NCBI GenBank assembly: GCA_963422505.1
Contig: OY730193.1
Coordinates: forward strand, 63,158,392-63,222,391
Origin: Pseudognaphalium luteoalbum
Lineage: Eukaryota > Streptophyta > Magnoliopsida > Asterales > Asteraceae
Reading direction: 5' to 3'
Length of the DNA stretch: 64,000 bases
Shown here: piece by piece, positions 1 through 11,235 of the stretch
Layout: each line of letters opens with the position of its first letter
Numbering within the stretch: the first letter of the stretch is position 1
Program-made: the position numbers and the translations under genes
The notes under the pieces: model-generated
Database searches by the model: none
Told to the model about the DNA's origin: nothing
The model's input: the letters and a program-made list of their open reading frames with translations, nothing else

Positions 1-844
1 TACAAGTAGTGGTGTTGTAGAACTACGTAAGTTTACAAAATACAGGTTTATAAAAGAGAGATTTTGTAAGTATAACCAAAGGAATTGGTAATACAAAGGA
101 AATCCAAGTGTCCCAAAAGTGGCATCATAAATAGTGTGGGTTGCCTACGTCCTTTATGCATGCAGAAGTACCTGAGTCCTAATTCCATGAAAAACATAGT
201 AAACCGTCAACATTGAATGTTGAGTGAATTCACATGTTTATTATAAGCGTAGTTAAACCAAGTTTTGTATAAATCATTCATGTACACAAACATAATGTTT
301 ATATGTATAACAGGAAACACAAGTATTCTTATTAAAGAAAACATTTCCTATTTTGTTGAGCATTGTCTGTCTGATCAGAATTATGACACCGTGGTTCCTC
401 GTGACATATTAGTTAATAACCGACTAATAGGGAACCTATCAGTTATACCATAAACTACCAAGTCTAGTGAACATTCCAAATTTAGTAAATGTTTTCCCTA
501 TAAGTCATCGTCTCACATTATAAGCTAACGAACTCACAACAAATACTCCTTTTATTATCTGATTTACAATTATCTTTTATTCGCTTTAATTAGTTTATTA
601 ATATTAACTGAACCAAAAACCCCCAACGCACTCTTTTAACCTTTACTAGAAAAGAAAGATTGATTGGATCACTTCTGTTTCAATTCAGTTTCTCTTTAAG
701 AACGACTCTAGGTCATACTTACCATCTACTAGCCTTTTAGTTCAGTATCAGTAAGTCACACTTAGACCCCAGCAAATACAAATTTAAAACAAACCGATTG
801 CGGTCCAAGCACCGTCTTCATACGGACGCTCGGGCAGCACATCA
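1..844 (+). repeat. E1 5' LTR, 3' part only
   Basis: The end of this segment is nearly identical to 8797-9283, and it stops at CACATCA six bases before the primer binding site. The remaining ~1.7 kb of the LTR lies left of the window. Confidence 0.85.
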
Positions 845-850
845 AGTTTT

Positions 851-868
851 TGACGCCGCTGCTGGGGA
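851..868 (+). other. E1 primer binding site
   Basis: TGACGCCGCTGCTGGGGA lies just inside the LTR end. It is a slightly changed form of the TGGCGCC...GGGGA site usual in Athila/Tat elements, generally assigned to tRNA-Asp. One G-to-A change is seen relative to the site of E5 or E7. Confidence 0.8.
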
Positions 869-992
869 GACTAACTGTCCGATACAGAGGCCCAACCAAT
901 CCCAATTCTAGTAAACCCTTAGGATAAAACGTTCTAAAAAAAATATTTTCTTTATTATTAGTTTCACTCTATTTTCTGTTTCTCTTTAGTGT

Positions 993-2294
993 ATGACCTG
1001 TTTCCCTAGAACTACACCACTGTTTAATTTCCCTGATCCAGAACTTATAATAGGTATTATTCGACGAGAAAAGAAGCAATCCGCGCTTAAACAAGCAATG
1101 GCTGAACGCATCACTCTCGCTGACAACAGTAAACCCTCTATCGAAGGAAGAGGAGGACCAATTCTCTACCCTGAAACCCCTGGTCAATCTTTCGAGCTTA
1201 AACACCACATCATCCAACTAATCCAAAACCACTGTCAATTTCATGGATTGCCAAGTGATGATCCCAACTCTCACCTCGACAAGTTCATATCTCTTTCAAA
1301 TTCCTACAAACAAAACGGAATTAGCCAAGACACGATCCGCTTGTATCTTTTCCCTTATTCGCTCACTCATCATGCGCAAACATGGTTTGAAGGTTTAGAG
1401 ACCGGCTCTATCCCTTCATGGACGGTAATGGCGACAAAGTTTCTAACCAAATACTTTCCGCCTTCTAAACAAACCAAACTTCAAAATGACATCATGAATT
1501 TCCGATAAGCTTTTGATGAGTCATTATACACCGCATGGGAACGATTCAAAAGAGCCTTGAAGAAGTGCCCCAATCACCGTCTTGACAATTCCGCACAATT
1601 GTGTACCTTCTACAATGGTTTAGACCCCAACCACCGAACCACCCTCGATGCTGCTGCACAAGGAAGCTTCATGTGAAAGACCGATGAAAAAGGATGGAAT
1701 CTAATAGAGAATATGACTATGCATCACCATGATTGGAACTCTGGAGAACACTCAGCATCTTCAGCACCTATCGCTGCATCGAATCCAGTTCCAGTCGAAG
1801 CACTTAAAGTATTGACGGAGAAAATGGACTCGCTTGTCAAACAGTTTGGAGAACTTAAGAAACAACAGCACCAAGTACACCAAGTGCAAGTCTGTCAACA
1901 TTGTACCAACCCACAACCATCTGGTGAATACCAAGTGGAATACGAAGAAGCAGACGGCACAGTCTACTATTCTCAGTTTCCCGCTCGACCACAGAATTTT
2001 CCACCCGGTTTCAACCAAAACAATAACCAACCTAGAGGACCTCCATTCCCACAAAGAACCAACCAACCATACCAACCCCGATACCCACCTTACCCACAAC
2101 AATCACAACCTTCTTATAACCAACCCCTTGCACTTCCTGCACCCACTTTCGATACAAACCAAACCGCTGAACAACCTGCAAAGACAAATGCCCCAGCTTC
2201 AAGTTCAGATGATGCCTTCACCCATTCATGCAAGGTCAACACATACTCAACCAAAAGACGTCCGCTAGACAAGATCAAGCCGACCTCTTTATGA
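993..2294 (+). pseudogene. gag: E1 gag (Athila-type retrotransposon gag), broken
   Basis: This is the structural gag protein that would assemble the cytoplasmic virus-like particle. Starting at ATG 993, residues 70-170 carry the classical retrotransposon gag block: HGLPSDDPNSHLDKF, then LFPYSLTHHAQTWF and KYFPPSKQTKL. The frame continues past TAA 1506-1508 and TGA 1674-1676 into ESLYTAWERFKRALKKCP and FYNGLDP, which are typical of Athila/Tat gag. From about 1980 the protein is proline/glutamine/asparagine-rich. The frame ends at 2294 and the homology continues in another frame from about 2228, so there is a frameshift as well as two stops. I see no CCHC zinc knuckle, as is common in Athila gag. 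It is not translatable as it stands. Confidence 0.85.
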
Positions 2295-3283
2295 GAAACC
2301 AATTGGCCGTGCTAAAGAATTTGGAAGCCCAAATTGGACAATTGGCACAACGTCTTGATAACAGACCCAGAGGAAGTTTGCATAGCAACACGGTTCACAA
2401 CCCACATGTTGAGGAAGCAAAGCAACTCAATACCACAAATGAGGCAACCACTCCACCCCTTGCTACTGTACCAGTAAAAGAAGAACCAGAAATCAAGATA
2501 CCAGTTGTGGAAACCACTCCGACCATGAGCAAAGAGGTCAGGATCCCTTATCCCACTAGATTTAAAGCCCAACCTAAGAAATTATCATCCTTTAAGCTAG
2601 ACGGAAAATTTCTCGATACCATGTCTAGAGTCCCCGGTCGAAATAAATATATGAGGAAATTGCTATCCACTAAGGATAAACTGCCCGAAGTAAACAACAT
2701 TCCCCTTAGTTCTGAAACATCAGCCCTACTTAAAAATAGCCTTCCAGAAAAACTAGGAGATACCGGTAGATTCACACTCGCTTGTTCTATTTACCAATCC
2801 GGAGATATCAGCGCCTTAGCCGACCTAGGAGCTAGCATTAACCTTATGCCCTACTCCCTGTTTAAGAGGCTAGAACTTGAAAATTTGAAACCCACTAAGA
2901 TGACTGTCCAACTAGCTGACCAATCTGTTAGATACCCAAAGGAAATAGCTGAGAACGTCTTAGTTCAAGTTAACAAATTCTTCTTTCCGACGGATTTCGT
3001 GGTAATGGATATCCACGAGGACATAAACATCCCGATTATCCTTGGAAGACCATTTATGAACACAGCCAGAGCAGTGATTGATGTGTATAACCATACGATT
3101 GTTCTACGAGCACATGGTGAAAGCATCACTTACAAGATCGACCAACCAGACTATACACCAGAGCAAGAAGAATGCCATGCTATATCAACAGGCAGAATAT
3201 GTTCCGATGACGAATCAGACCCCGAAGAGGAACGATGCTTCACTCGACGAACAACCTTGATCTACGATACTCAGACAGACTGA
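2228..3283 (+). pseudogene. E1 gag C-terminus and aspartic protease
   Basis: The frame-2 stretch continues gag after the frameshift (block NLEAQIGQLAQRL, common at the Athila gag end) and runs into a retropepsin-like domain. The catalytic motif DLGAS, followed by INLMP, is at about 2822-2845, and the flap/C-terminal block IPIILGRPFM is near 3030-3060. In an active element this protease cuts the gag-pol polyprotein. The frame stops with TGA at 3281-3283, but the same frame stays rich in codons for Asp/Glu to 3628, so the protease was probably part of a longer polyprotein. Unlike standard Athila elements, no RT follows. Confidence 0.8.
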
Positions 3284-5033
3284 GACGAGGACGAGGAGTA
3301 TCAGGACGCTGAGGAAGAAGAAGAATCCAAGGAGGACGAATCAGAACCTGAGGAAGAAGAGGAAGAACCCAATGAGGAAAATGAAAGAACGGAAGAAATG
3401 GAAGAAGAACCTGAGGAAGAGGAAGAAATGGAGGAAGATGAATATCAAACTGATTCACCACAGATGGCTGAAGTCAAGAGAATACAAGATTGCAAAGACT
3501 ACACTTCATCGGAAGAATCCTTTGATTACGGAGCCATTCACCAAGAGCTTAGATCCACTCATCTCAAAAGAATGGGAAATATTCTCGACTCTTATCTCGA
3601 TCCATCGAAGCCCTTCACCAGAACCTGACTCTGAGACATAGATACTTTCGAAGAAGAACTCCGAACATCACAGCACCCTAACCTGTATGCTAAACTCCTA
3701 CAGTGAATTTCTGCATATAAGGCACGACAACCAGGAAGCTTTGCTGAAGAAACCCTTCAAAACACCATCACGGAAGTCAGAACCGTCAAAGTCGACAACA
3801 CCCAACCTTTCAACAACGCACCCTCAGATGAAGAATTCCACCAATTCCCAGATTCACGAGACGAAGATTCCGACTACCAGAGTGTCGAATTTGACGGTGA
3901 TTTTGTTGACGTCACTATCGATGAACGCTCTATTCCAAAAACTCCTCTTGTTCCACCAAATTCACCCGTCATCACAGCTGAGAGATTAGAGATTCCCCTC
4001 ATCGACACTCACGAAGAGATGATTGACCTGATAGATGGAAATGACGATGTACGCATCATTGTGGAGGCTATCAAAGAGTCAACCAATGAATACAACACCG
4101 CTCAGAGACTCTAATAAGGCAGATTGAACAAGAATATGATTCATATCTCGCCAACTATGGAGAACCAGTACCCCAGACTTTGCTCAGACATATCCAAGAA
4201 TTCTCCGATTCCTTTCAAGAACATGTCACTAGAGAAACTCAACAGCCAGAAAGACCAGACTACCCAATGGGAGAAATCGAGTTCTGCAACAACCAAAGGC
4301 AAATATACCAAAAAGTATATTGTGCCTTGGCCGGATCATCCTTTCCCTACTCATCAAGTCAAAAGGCTACACTAGCATCAATGAGGACCCATCTTGAAAG
4401 AGCTACTGAAATCCACAGAAATATGCTGACATAAAAATGGTGGGAGATGTTAGAACCCTTCTAGATCTCATCGAAACTGGAGAACATCTTACAACTCCAG
4501 AAAACTTTAGGATCGTCATTCATTCCACCATTGGTCATCACGTTGAACTAATAGTTGATGAGCTAAATCAGGCAGCATTTGAAGAAAACACTCATGACAT
4601 TACAACACGATCTTGGAACATGTCACCAGTCAATTTAGCATCCTATGTAATAGATCGACTACGTTGAATGTACGAGGAAGAAGACATAGAAATTGACGCT
4701 TACCGCAACGGATATCGCGAAATATTCAACAAGTTAATCTACGTCTTCACGGACTCAGATTTTCCCTTCGACCGTGAGCAACATCAACTCATCAGACAAG
4801 TATGCCAAGTAACCCGATCTTTTGGAGGAGACCCTTTAGCTGAAGACTTTCAAGAAGTAAAGACTCAATTCATGGCTTTGATCACCTCAATAGGCAAAAA
4901 CCACCACCAGCGTGAAATTGTTCGAACTCACACCTGCACCCGAATCGATCCTAACGGACCAGTCACAAGGGCAGTTCGATACATCAGCTATGGGATAGCA
5001 ATCCTCGACAGACTGGCCACTAATAACTTCTAG
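3284..5033 (+). pseudogene. E1 acidic linker plus ORF-A (unrecognised element protein), broken
   Basis: I do not recognise this protein. The first part (3284-3628, same frame as the protease) is almost entirely Glu/Asp; the frame goes on with stops at 3626, 3632 and 3704 to a double TAA at 4112. The reading then shifts to frame 1 (about 4115-4434) and again to frame 3 (4437-5033). The C-terminal ~280 residues match the minus-strand protein of E5 (48911-50166) block by block: SSFPYSSSQKATL against SDFPFSYDEKITNL, GHHVELIVDELNQ against NVAAMINELEF, the segment before SDFPF at about 4730-4770, and RAVRYISYGIAILDRL against RKAYNKLISDLINLG. Both end close to the same residue. No enzyme motif, membrane segment or zinc site is visible; the blocks look mainly helical. 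Confidence 0.6.
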
Positions 5034-6748
5034 AGCTTCAGGATGGAATCCACCACTCCGCCAACTCTAATTGCCGACATGATAGAGCAATTTCTGTGAT
5101 ACTTTCCTCCACGCTACAACTTACCTAGGAACCATAGTGACCACTCCAGCACCATAGACACATCCAGCATCATCTGAAGTAGAAAGTACTAAGTCAAGCT
5201 CTCGACTTTAAAAGAGCGCTTCTCGGGAGGTAACCCATGTTTTTACATTTCTGCAATTTTACTTTCCAAGAAGTGATGAAATCTTCGACTATCTTTCACA
5301 CTCGGATCATACAAAGCATGCTCCAGCCTGCAAGGAAGCATCAACACCAGAAGAAAAGTATATCCGACGTGTTCACACGTACGAGACCAATCACGAGAAG
5401 ACTTGATCAAGACTGCACCAAGGAAGATGAAATCCGGCACATGCACCAAAGGAATACTGCAACCACCGGGGAGTACTTCTATACCGTCTTTTTCATTCGT
5501 TTTAAATATACCATATCCAATATGCTTATCATTAAGTATGGGATTCAAACCCAACACACACTAAAAGAATGCGCCTTAGATGTTTAAAACCCTAAGTGTG
5601 GGATTTTACCCTGTTCAGAGCCTAGTATAACATCGAGGATGACGTTTCTTTGAGTGTGGGATAGCAGTAGTTGCACTACTGTAAAATGGATAATGGTATA
5701 TGCTTGATTCTAAAATCGTTGCTCTTTATAAGACCATCTTTCTCCAAAAAGTAAACAAAATTTTCAAAAATGTGTTGAAAATGAAAAATTTTAGACAAAG
5801 AATGATTTACTTTAGAACAAGGATAATTAAAATACAAATTCTTTTGAAAAATTAGTTTTGTAATCCCATAAAGAGCATCGCAAGACTAGGCACACAACAA
5901 CCCAACTTTCGATTCGTAAGGTATCTTGAGCCATAGAAAAAGCATTCACTTTTAATGCTTCACTTTTTTCGATTCTTGAGTGTGCCGATGTATGCGTTTA
6001 GAATCAGAACTTGCTCCTGTTATGCATTTCGAATCCAGATTGGTCAGTGAAAAGGAGATCGAATCACATCATTCTTAAACTCAGCCATACACCCGTACTC
6101 CCAAGGAAAAATAGATACGTTGCCCCTCACCTACTCAAAAGCATCCTTCAAGCTTCATAAAAAAGTTTCAAAGATGAACGAAGAGAAATCGCAAGGGGCT
6201 GACGTTGAAAAAAAAAATCCGAAGGAAAAGGAATTCAATAGGAGAAAAGACTCCTTCCGCAAATGTCAAAAGGCGTCAATCCCCCAAACATCCCAACTTC
6301 GACAAAAAGAAAATCAAAAACCCAACAAAAACCCCCTCTCATACCACCAACCTTTCACTCCAAAAACCTTACATCCCCTCTCCTTGAATGATTGTGGCTA
6401 GATCGACTTCACACTCACCAAAGAGGTAACGATTTGATTCTCGATCAAGCCTATGACGATAAACGATACATGACTGGCGTTCTGAGTGATTGATAATATT
6501 AGAATAGGAAACCCTAAACACTTTGAGTGATTTGAGTGACCACCTTGATAGGAGCGTCTAGTCATGTATCCAAGATCAAAGATCACAAGCATGCTCCTAA
6601 AGATTACAATCCTTCCTTTCCCAAGAACAAGTATTTTACTTTTCCAAAACCCCTTAGTAAAAAGTTCCACCTTAAAATTATTTTATTTTTAACCACGTTG
6701 AAAATCGAGTTTGCTTGAGGACAAGCAAAGTTCTAAGTGTGGGATACT
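5034..6748 (+). other. E1 3' noncoding region
   Basis: No protein could be recognised here. Polypurine-like AAGTGTGGGA motifs occur at 5594 and 6735, with near copies at 5534 and 5653. Parts of the region match the corresponding noncoding tail of E5 in reverse: the stretch around 5960-6000 against 44490-44540, and 6425-6545 against 43800-43925. The two elements therefore share their 3' ends although their coding content differs. Confidence 0.7.
6735..6748 (+). other. E1 polypurine tract
   Basis: AAGTGTGGGATACT directly precedes the 3' LTR start TGATATCGCG. This is the site where plus-strand DNA synthesis would be primed. Confidence 0.7.
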
Positions 6749-9283
6749 TGATATCGCGCAAAAAGTCACGTTTTTACTACCGATATCTCTCTCATTCTGA
6801 AAAGATTCTTGGCACTTTAAATCAAAAACATTACAAATCAATAGTATTATGCCAAGATGGTCAAAACAAGGTTGCACGATGAAAATCAAGCGAAACGGAT
6901 GAAAAACGAAGATTCCACGCACGTTTGAAGATTCAAGATATCAAAATGAGATTTCAAGACAAAAGAGCCCATCACCAACATCTATTTGACCCAAGATGTT
7001 TGTTTTCAAATTATGAATCCAACAGAAGAAGAATCAACTAAAACGGACAAAGAACGAAGATTCTACGCACTCCGGAAGATCCAAACGATTCGTACGACAC
7101 ATCTAAAGTTCAAAGACATAATTTTGGGATTTCTTTTCATCAAAAGCTTCGTTTTTGAATTATGAATCCAACGCAAAAAGAATCAATGCAAACGGACGCA
7201 TAACGAAGCAAACACGCACGAATCGAGAAACGAAGCAACGGGCAGCGAACCGGTGCAGGTGGCAGCCAGCCGCCGCCGGCCACCACCCCACCGCCACCGG
7301 CTGCCAGTAGGCCGCCGCCGGCCACCTGTCACCCGCACGGATTGCGCTTTTTTGTCCTTTTTCGTACCCGGTGCTAGACCTTTTCTTGCTTTTCGTACCT
7401 TGTGCCACCGCCTTTTTCACCTTTTCGTACCTGGTGCCACTACCTTTTCCACCTTTTGCTAATGTGTGCTTCCATTTGCTAAAATGTACCAAAACTCCTC
7501 TATAAATAGGAGGCATGAGGCTCATTTGAAAAACACACCAAGGGTACTAGGATACTTACATACCTAGGCAGTTTCATACTTTCTTCTAGCTTTTCTTTCT
7601 TTCTTTATTTTAAATTAGTATTAGGCTAGTTAAAATAGAAGCAAGGAACGTGCTTGTAATCCTTGGTGAGGAACGCATTTGTAATCGTTGGTGTACGCTT
7701 GGAGCAACTCTTATTAATACAAGTCTACTCCTTCTCGCATATTAATCTCGGTTATTTCTATCATTATCTATCTTGATTAAATATGTACACTTTAATTATG
7801 CTAGAGATAGTTTATGCCATGATTAGCGAGTAGATTACTATTGTATTTGTTGTGATGTAGTTAGCATATATAATTGTGGGATGACTTTAAATACGCTGTG
7901 AAATAATATGACGGCCCCTATTCGACTGTTTACTCAGTATAGTGCTGGAAATGCTTTTAAGCAAAGTACATACGTATGGAACCTGGTAACGACCGAAGGT
8001 AGTTGTATTATGGATTGACATTATAATACAGAAACTTTATGAACTGACTTATTTTATGATTTTAAACCTAAAACTTACATTCGCCTTTCGATTAACAACC
8101 GTGATTGTAACCTTGTAAAGAGGAGTCGCGAACCTTACTACTTGGTCAATAGTTATCTGTGTAAAACTATGGTTTCGATTGCAACATTATGCGAGCATCA
8201 TAAAATGCAATGTGATTACGTGGAATTGCCATGAGTATTGTACACTTGAAATCACAATGTACTTATCATGTAAACATCGTGAAGCAATTGAATCCACAAT
8301 GGAAACATCGGAAAATGATTAAATACATTGTGGACTACCATAGCATTTTCTGACATGGTCTGGGTTTAACTTTATGCAAAAAGCCGTCAGCATTTTAATT
8401 ATTGCTTTAATTAGATTAGATTAGTTTAGATTATATTAGGTAGGCTATAGGCTAAATAACCATTTACGAAAAACTAGGGATTTGTTAATTGTATTGAGAA
8501 AGGCAAGTTTAAAATCCAACCTAAATCGATACTTTTCCTTAACCTATGAAACATAAAGTAAGGTACGCAAGAAACCTCAACACTTTCCTTCTCTTACCAT
8601 GCTTAAACTTCATTAATAGGAATTGATCAACTAAGTCCGAACATATTTGCTAAGTTAATTGTTTGCTAAACTTATAGTCTTTGTGGTATTAAGAACGGTA
8701 GACTTGTTGTAGACTTGCTACTCTATTCCTTCGCCTACGAGTAAATGTGCTCAATAACAAGGGCCACTGACTCCCTCATAGGAGAGTGTGGAGAGTTGAG
8801 CATTGTCTGTCTGATCAGAATTATGACACCGTGGTTCCTCGTGACATATTAGTTGATAACCGACTAATAGGGAACCTATCGGTTATACCATAAACTACCA
8901 AGTCTAGTGAACATTCCAAATTTAGTAAACGTTTTCCCTATAAGTCATCATCCCACATTATAAGCTAACGAACTCACAACAAATACTCCTTTTATTATCT
9001 GATTTACAATTATCTTTTATTCGCTTTAATTAGTTTGTTTAATTAACTGAACCAAAATCCCCCAACGCACTCTTTTAACCTTTACTAGAAAAGAAAGATT
9101 GATTGGATCACTTCTGTTTCAATTCAGTTTCTCTTTAAGAACGACTCTAGGTCATACTTACCATCTACTAGCCTTTTGGTTCAGTATCAGTAAGTCACAC
9201 TTAGACCCCAGCAAATACAAATTTAAAACAAACCGATTGCGGTCCAAGCACCGTCTTCATACGGACGCTCGGGCAGCACATCA
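6749..9283 (+). repeat. E1 3' LTR (complete, 2535 bp)
   Basis: The LTR begins TGATATCGCG and ends CAGCACATCA, matching the end of the 5' LTR. The start is shared almost unchanged with the E5 LTRs (43606 and 52860 on the minus strand), so E1 and E5 belong to one LTR family, although the second halves have diverged. It contains a GC-rich block and a TATA box in its first third (separate entry). Confidence 0.85.
7237..7508 (+). promoter_or_regulatory. E1 LTR promoter: GC block, 32-bp repeats, TATA box
   Basis: A GC-rich block (7237-7345) is followed by three copies of a GTACCYKGTGC core at 7364, 7395 and 7427 (31-32 bp apart) and then TATAAATA at 7501-7508. The same order and spacing recur in E5, where TATA lies 61-63 bp from the nearest repeat. 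RNA would start about 30 bp beyond the TATA box. Confidence 0.65.
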
Positions 9284-9892
9284 CCCTTCCCAAATCAAGT
9301 TGTAGTTTAGTTGTTTAATTTATATGGGAAATATAGATAATGATCCCTCTAAGGTGAGCTAAACCTTTGGAGTTAAAGTAACGATGCCTAGTACTATAAC
9401 CAATCCACGACTAGTTGATTTTGTTGCCTCAGTAACAATGTAAGTATACACTCCTCGTTACGACTGCCGTCGTGTGGTTGGAATGACCAACGAGTTATAT
9501 CCTGGGAGGGTTGTCAAATCGATAGTACTTTCCGTATACTCAGTGGCTAGAGTCACCTAGCTAATGGTTATAGGTTCCAAGCACAGGGACTTATGTGCAC
9601 TACAACTACCTCATGTTAACCTAGGTTCGTACCAAGATGCGTTGTCTATTTCCCAAAATAATATGAAAAAGCATTTCATATTAAGTAGTTGAGTATAAAA
9701 GCAATAACACATTTATACATGTAAGTTGCATGTTATAGCAAAACAGTTCTATGTTTTCCACCCCATAATTTAAAAGCAGTAAAATAAGTAAAAATGGGGC
9801 TGTGAACTCACGTGTAGCAAAGCTTCAGCGAATACAGCTAGTAATATACAGTAGTCCGAATGTGCCTCTCAAATACCTATACTCTGCCCAAA
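9284..9892 (-). repeat. E2 3' LTR fragment
   Basis: Noncoding sequence on the minus strand contains GTGAGTTCACAGCCCC followed by a GGGGTG stretch, the same layout seen in the R/U5 part of the E3 LTR (17480-17525). It directly adjoins the cut integrase. Only a middle part of the LTR appears to be present; neither TG nor CA terminus is visible. Confidence 0.55.
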
Positions 9893-10904
9893 AGAGTGGT
9901 GATCGGCATTTGCGTCCGGTCAGTGCTTCAAATGGAGCCATCTGTATGCTGGTGTGATAACTGTTGTTATAAGAGAATTCAGATAATGGGAGATGAGTAT
10001 CCCAGTTTCCTCCAAAGTCAATCACACACGCTCTCAATAAGTCCTCGAGCGTTTGAATCATTCGTTCACTCTGGCCATCAGTTTGTGGATGATAGGCTGT
10101 ACTCATGTTGAGTCGAGTACCTAAAGCCTGTTGTAGCGATTGCCAGAAGCGAGATGTGTATCTGATATCTCTATTAGATATAATGGACAATGGTACACCG
10201 TGTCGAGAAACGACCTCTTTGATATAGATCTTCGCCAGTTTCTCTAGTTTTTCAGACTCTTTGATAGCAATGAAGTGAGCTGATTTCGTCAATCGATTGA
10301 CAATCACCCATATAGAATCAACTCCAGTTGATGTCTTTGGTAGTTTTGTGATGAAATCCATCGTTATGTGCTCCCATTTCCATTTTGGCATCTCTGGTTG
10401 TTGCAAAAGTCCTGAAGGTTTTTAATACTCAACCTTGACATTTGAACAAGTTAGACACTTGCTAACATAAGTAGCGATGTCTCTTTTCATGTTTGGCCAC
10501 CAATAGAAACCTTTCACATCTTGGTACATCTTATTTGCACCAGGATGAATCGAGTAGTTGGACTTGTGAGCTTCGTCCAAAATCAGCTTGCGTAGTTCAT
10601 CATCGCACGGTACCCAAATTCGATTCATGAAGTATAAAACTCCATTTTCTTTGGTTTCGAGTTGTTTCTCCATTCCCTTCAGGGATTCGTCTTTCATGCG
10701 CTCGGCGATGAAAGCTATTCGTTGCGCGTCATGAATTTGAGTAATAAGATTTGAGTGGATTGTTAATACCAAAGCTCGAACTATGCGAGGTTTAACATTC
10801 TCTTTACGACTCAGGGCATCCGCTACTACATTAGCCTTGCCCGGATGGTATTTAATCTCACAGTCGTAATCGTTCAGCAATTCGACCCAACGTCTTTGTC
10901 TCAT
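9893..10904 (-). pseudogene. E2 RNase H end and integrase, truncated
   Basis: The frame opens with the RNase H tail (MRQRRWVELLNDYDCEIKYH, then PGKANVVADALSRK). The integrase zinc site follows: IHPG, then CLTC at about 10460-10440. TAA at 10422 interrupts it; CAA is found at the matching place in relatives. The core after the stop has TMDFITKLP (first Asp), SNRDIRYTSRFW and AYHPQTDGQSER (Glu). In the second block the usual DRD is NRD, so one acidic residue is changed. The sequence stops matching integrase near 9892 and continues as LTR, so the C-terminal domain and chromodomain are missing. Integrase would insert the DNA copy into chromosomes; this copy cannot be functional. Confidence 0.85.
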
Positions 10905-11235
10905 GTTGAGCTCTTTCTTGTCGAATATGTGTTGTAAACTCTTGTGGTCAGTGAAAATTGTACACTTTATCCATGTAGGTAGTATCTCCAGATCTTGAGT
11001 GTAAAAACGACAACTCCCAACTCTAAGTCATGGGTTGTATAATTCTTCTCGTGAATCTTCAATTGACGAGATGCATAAGTAATAAATTTGTCATTTTGCA
11101 TGAGGACACAACCTAATCCTTGATGTGAGGCATCACAGTAAATGATGAAGTTTTCTGTTCCCTCAGGTAAAGATTATATTGGTGCGGTGCTCAACTTTTG
11201 TTTCAACAGTAGGAAGGCGTTTTCTTGTTTTCGCC
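10905..11235 (-). pseudogene. E2 RNase H, frameshifted
   Basis: This interval between the RT and integrase frames carries the RNase H core in a different frame: IIYCDASHQGLGCVLMQ near 11145-11095 and NYTTHDLELGVVVFTLKIW near 11045-10990. The flanking frames do not connect without at least two frameshifts, and further stops are present. In an intact element this domain degrades the RNA strand of the RNA:DNA hybrid. Confidence 0.75.

Larger units (their letters stand above)
1..9283 (+). mobile_element. E1: Athila-like LTR retrotransposon, non-autonomous, 5' LTR truncated by the window
   Basis: Parts in order: the end of a 5' LTR, a primer binding site at 851, broken gag and protease, an acidic stretch, the unrecognised ORF-A, a 1.7 kb noncoding tail with polypurine-like motifs, and a complete 3' LTR (6749-9283). 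The last 0.6 kb of the 5' LTR matches the end of the 3' LTR (compare 340-844 with 8797-9283), which fixes the boundaries. No RT, RNase H or integrase motif is visible in any frame between 3284 and 6748, so the element could move only with enzymes supplied by a relative. The expected 5-bp target repeat on the right would be CCCTT (9284-9288); its partner lies outside the window. Confidence 0.85.
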
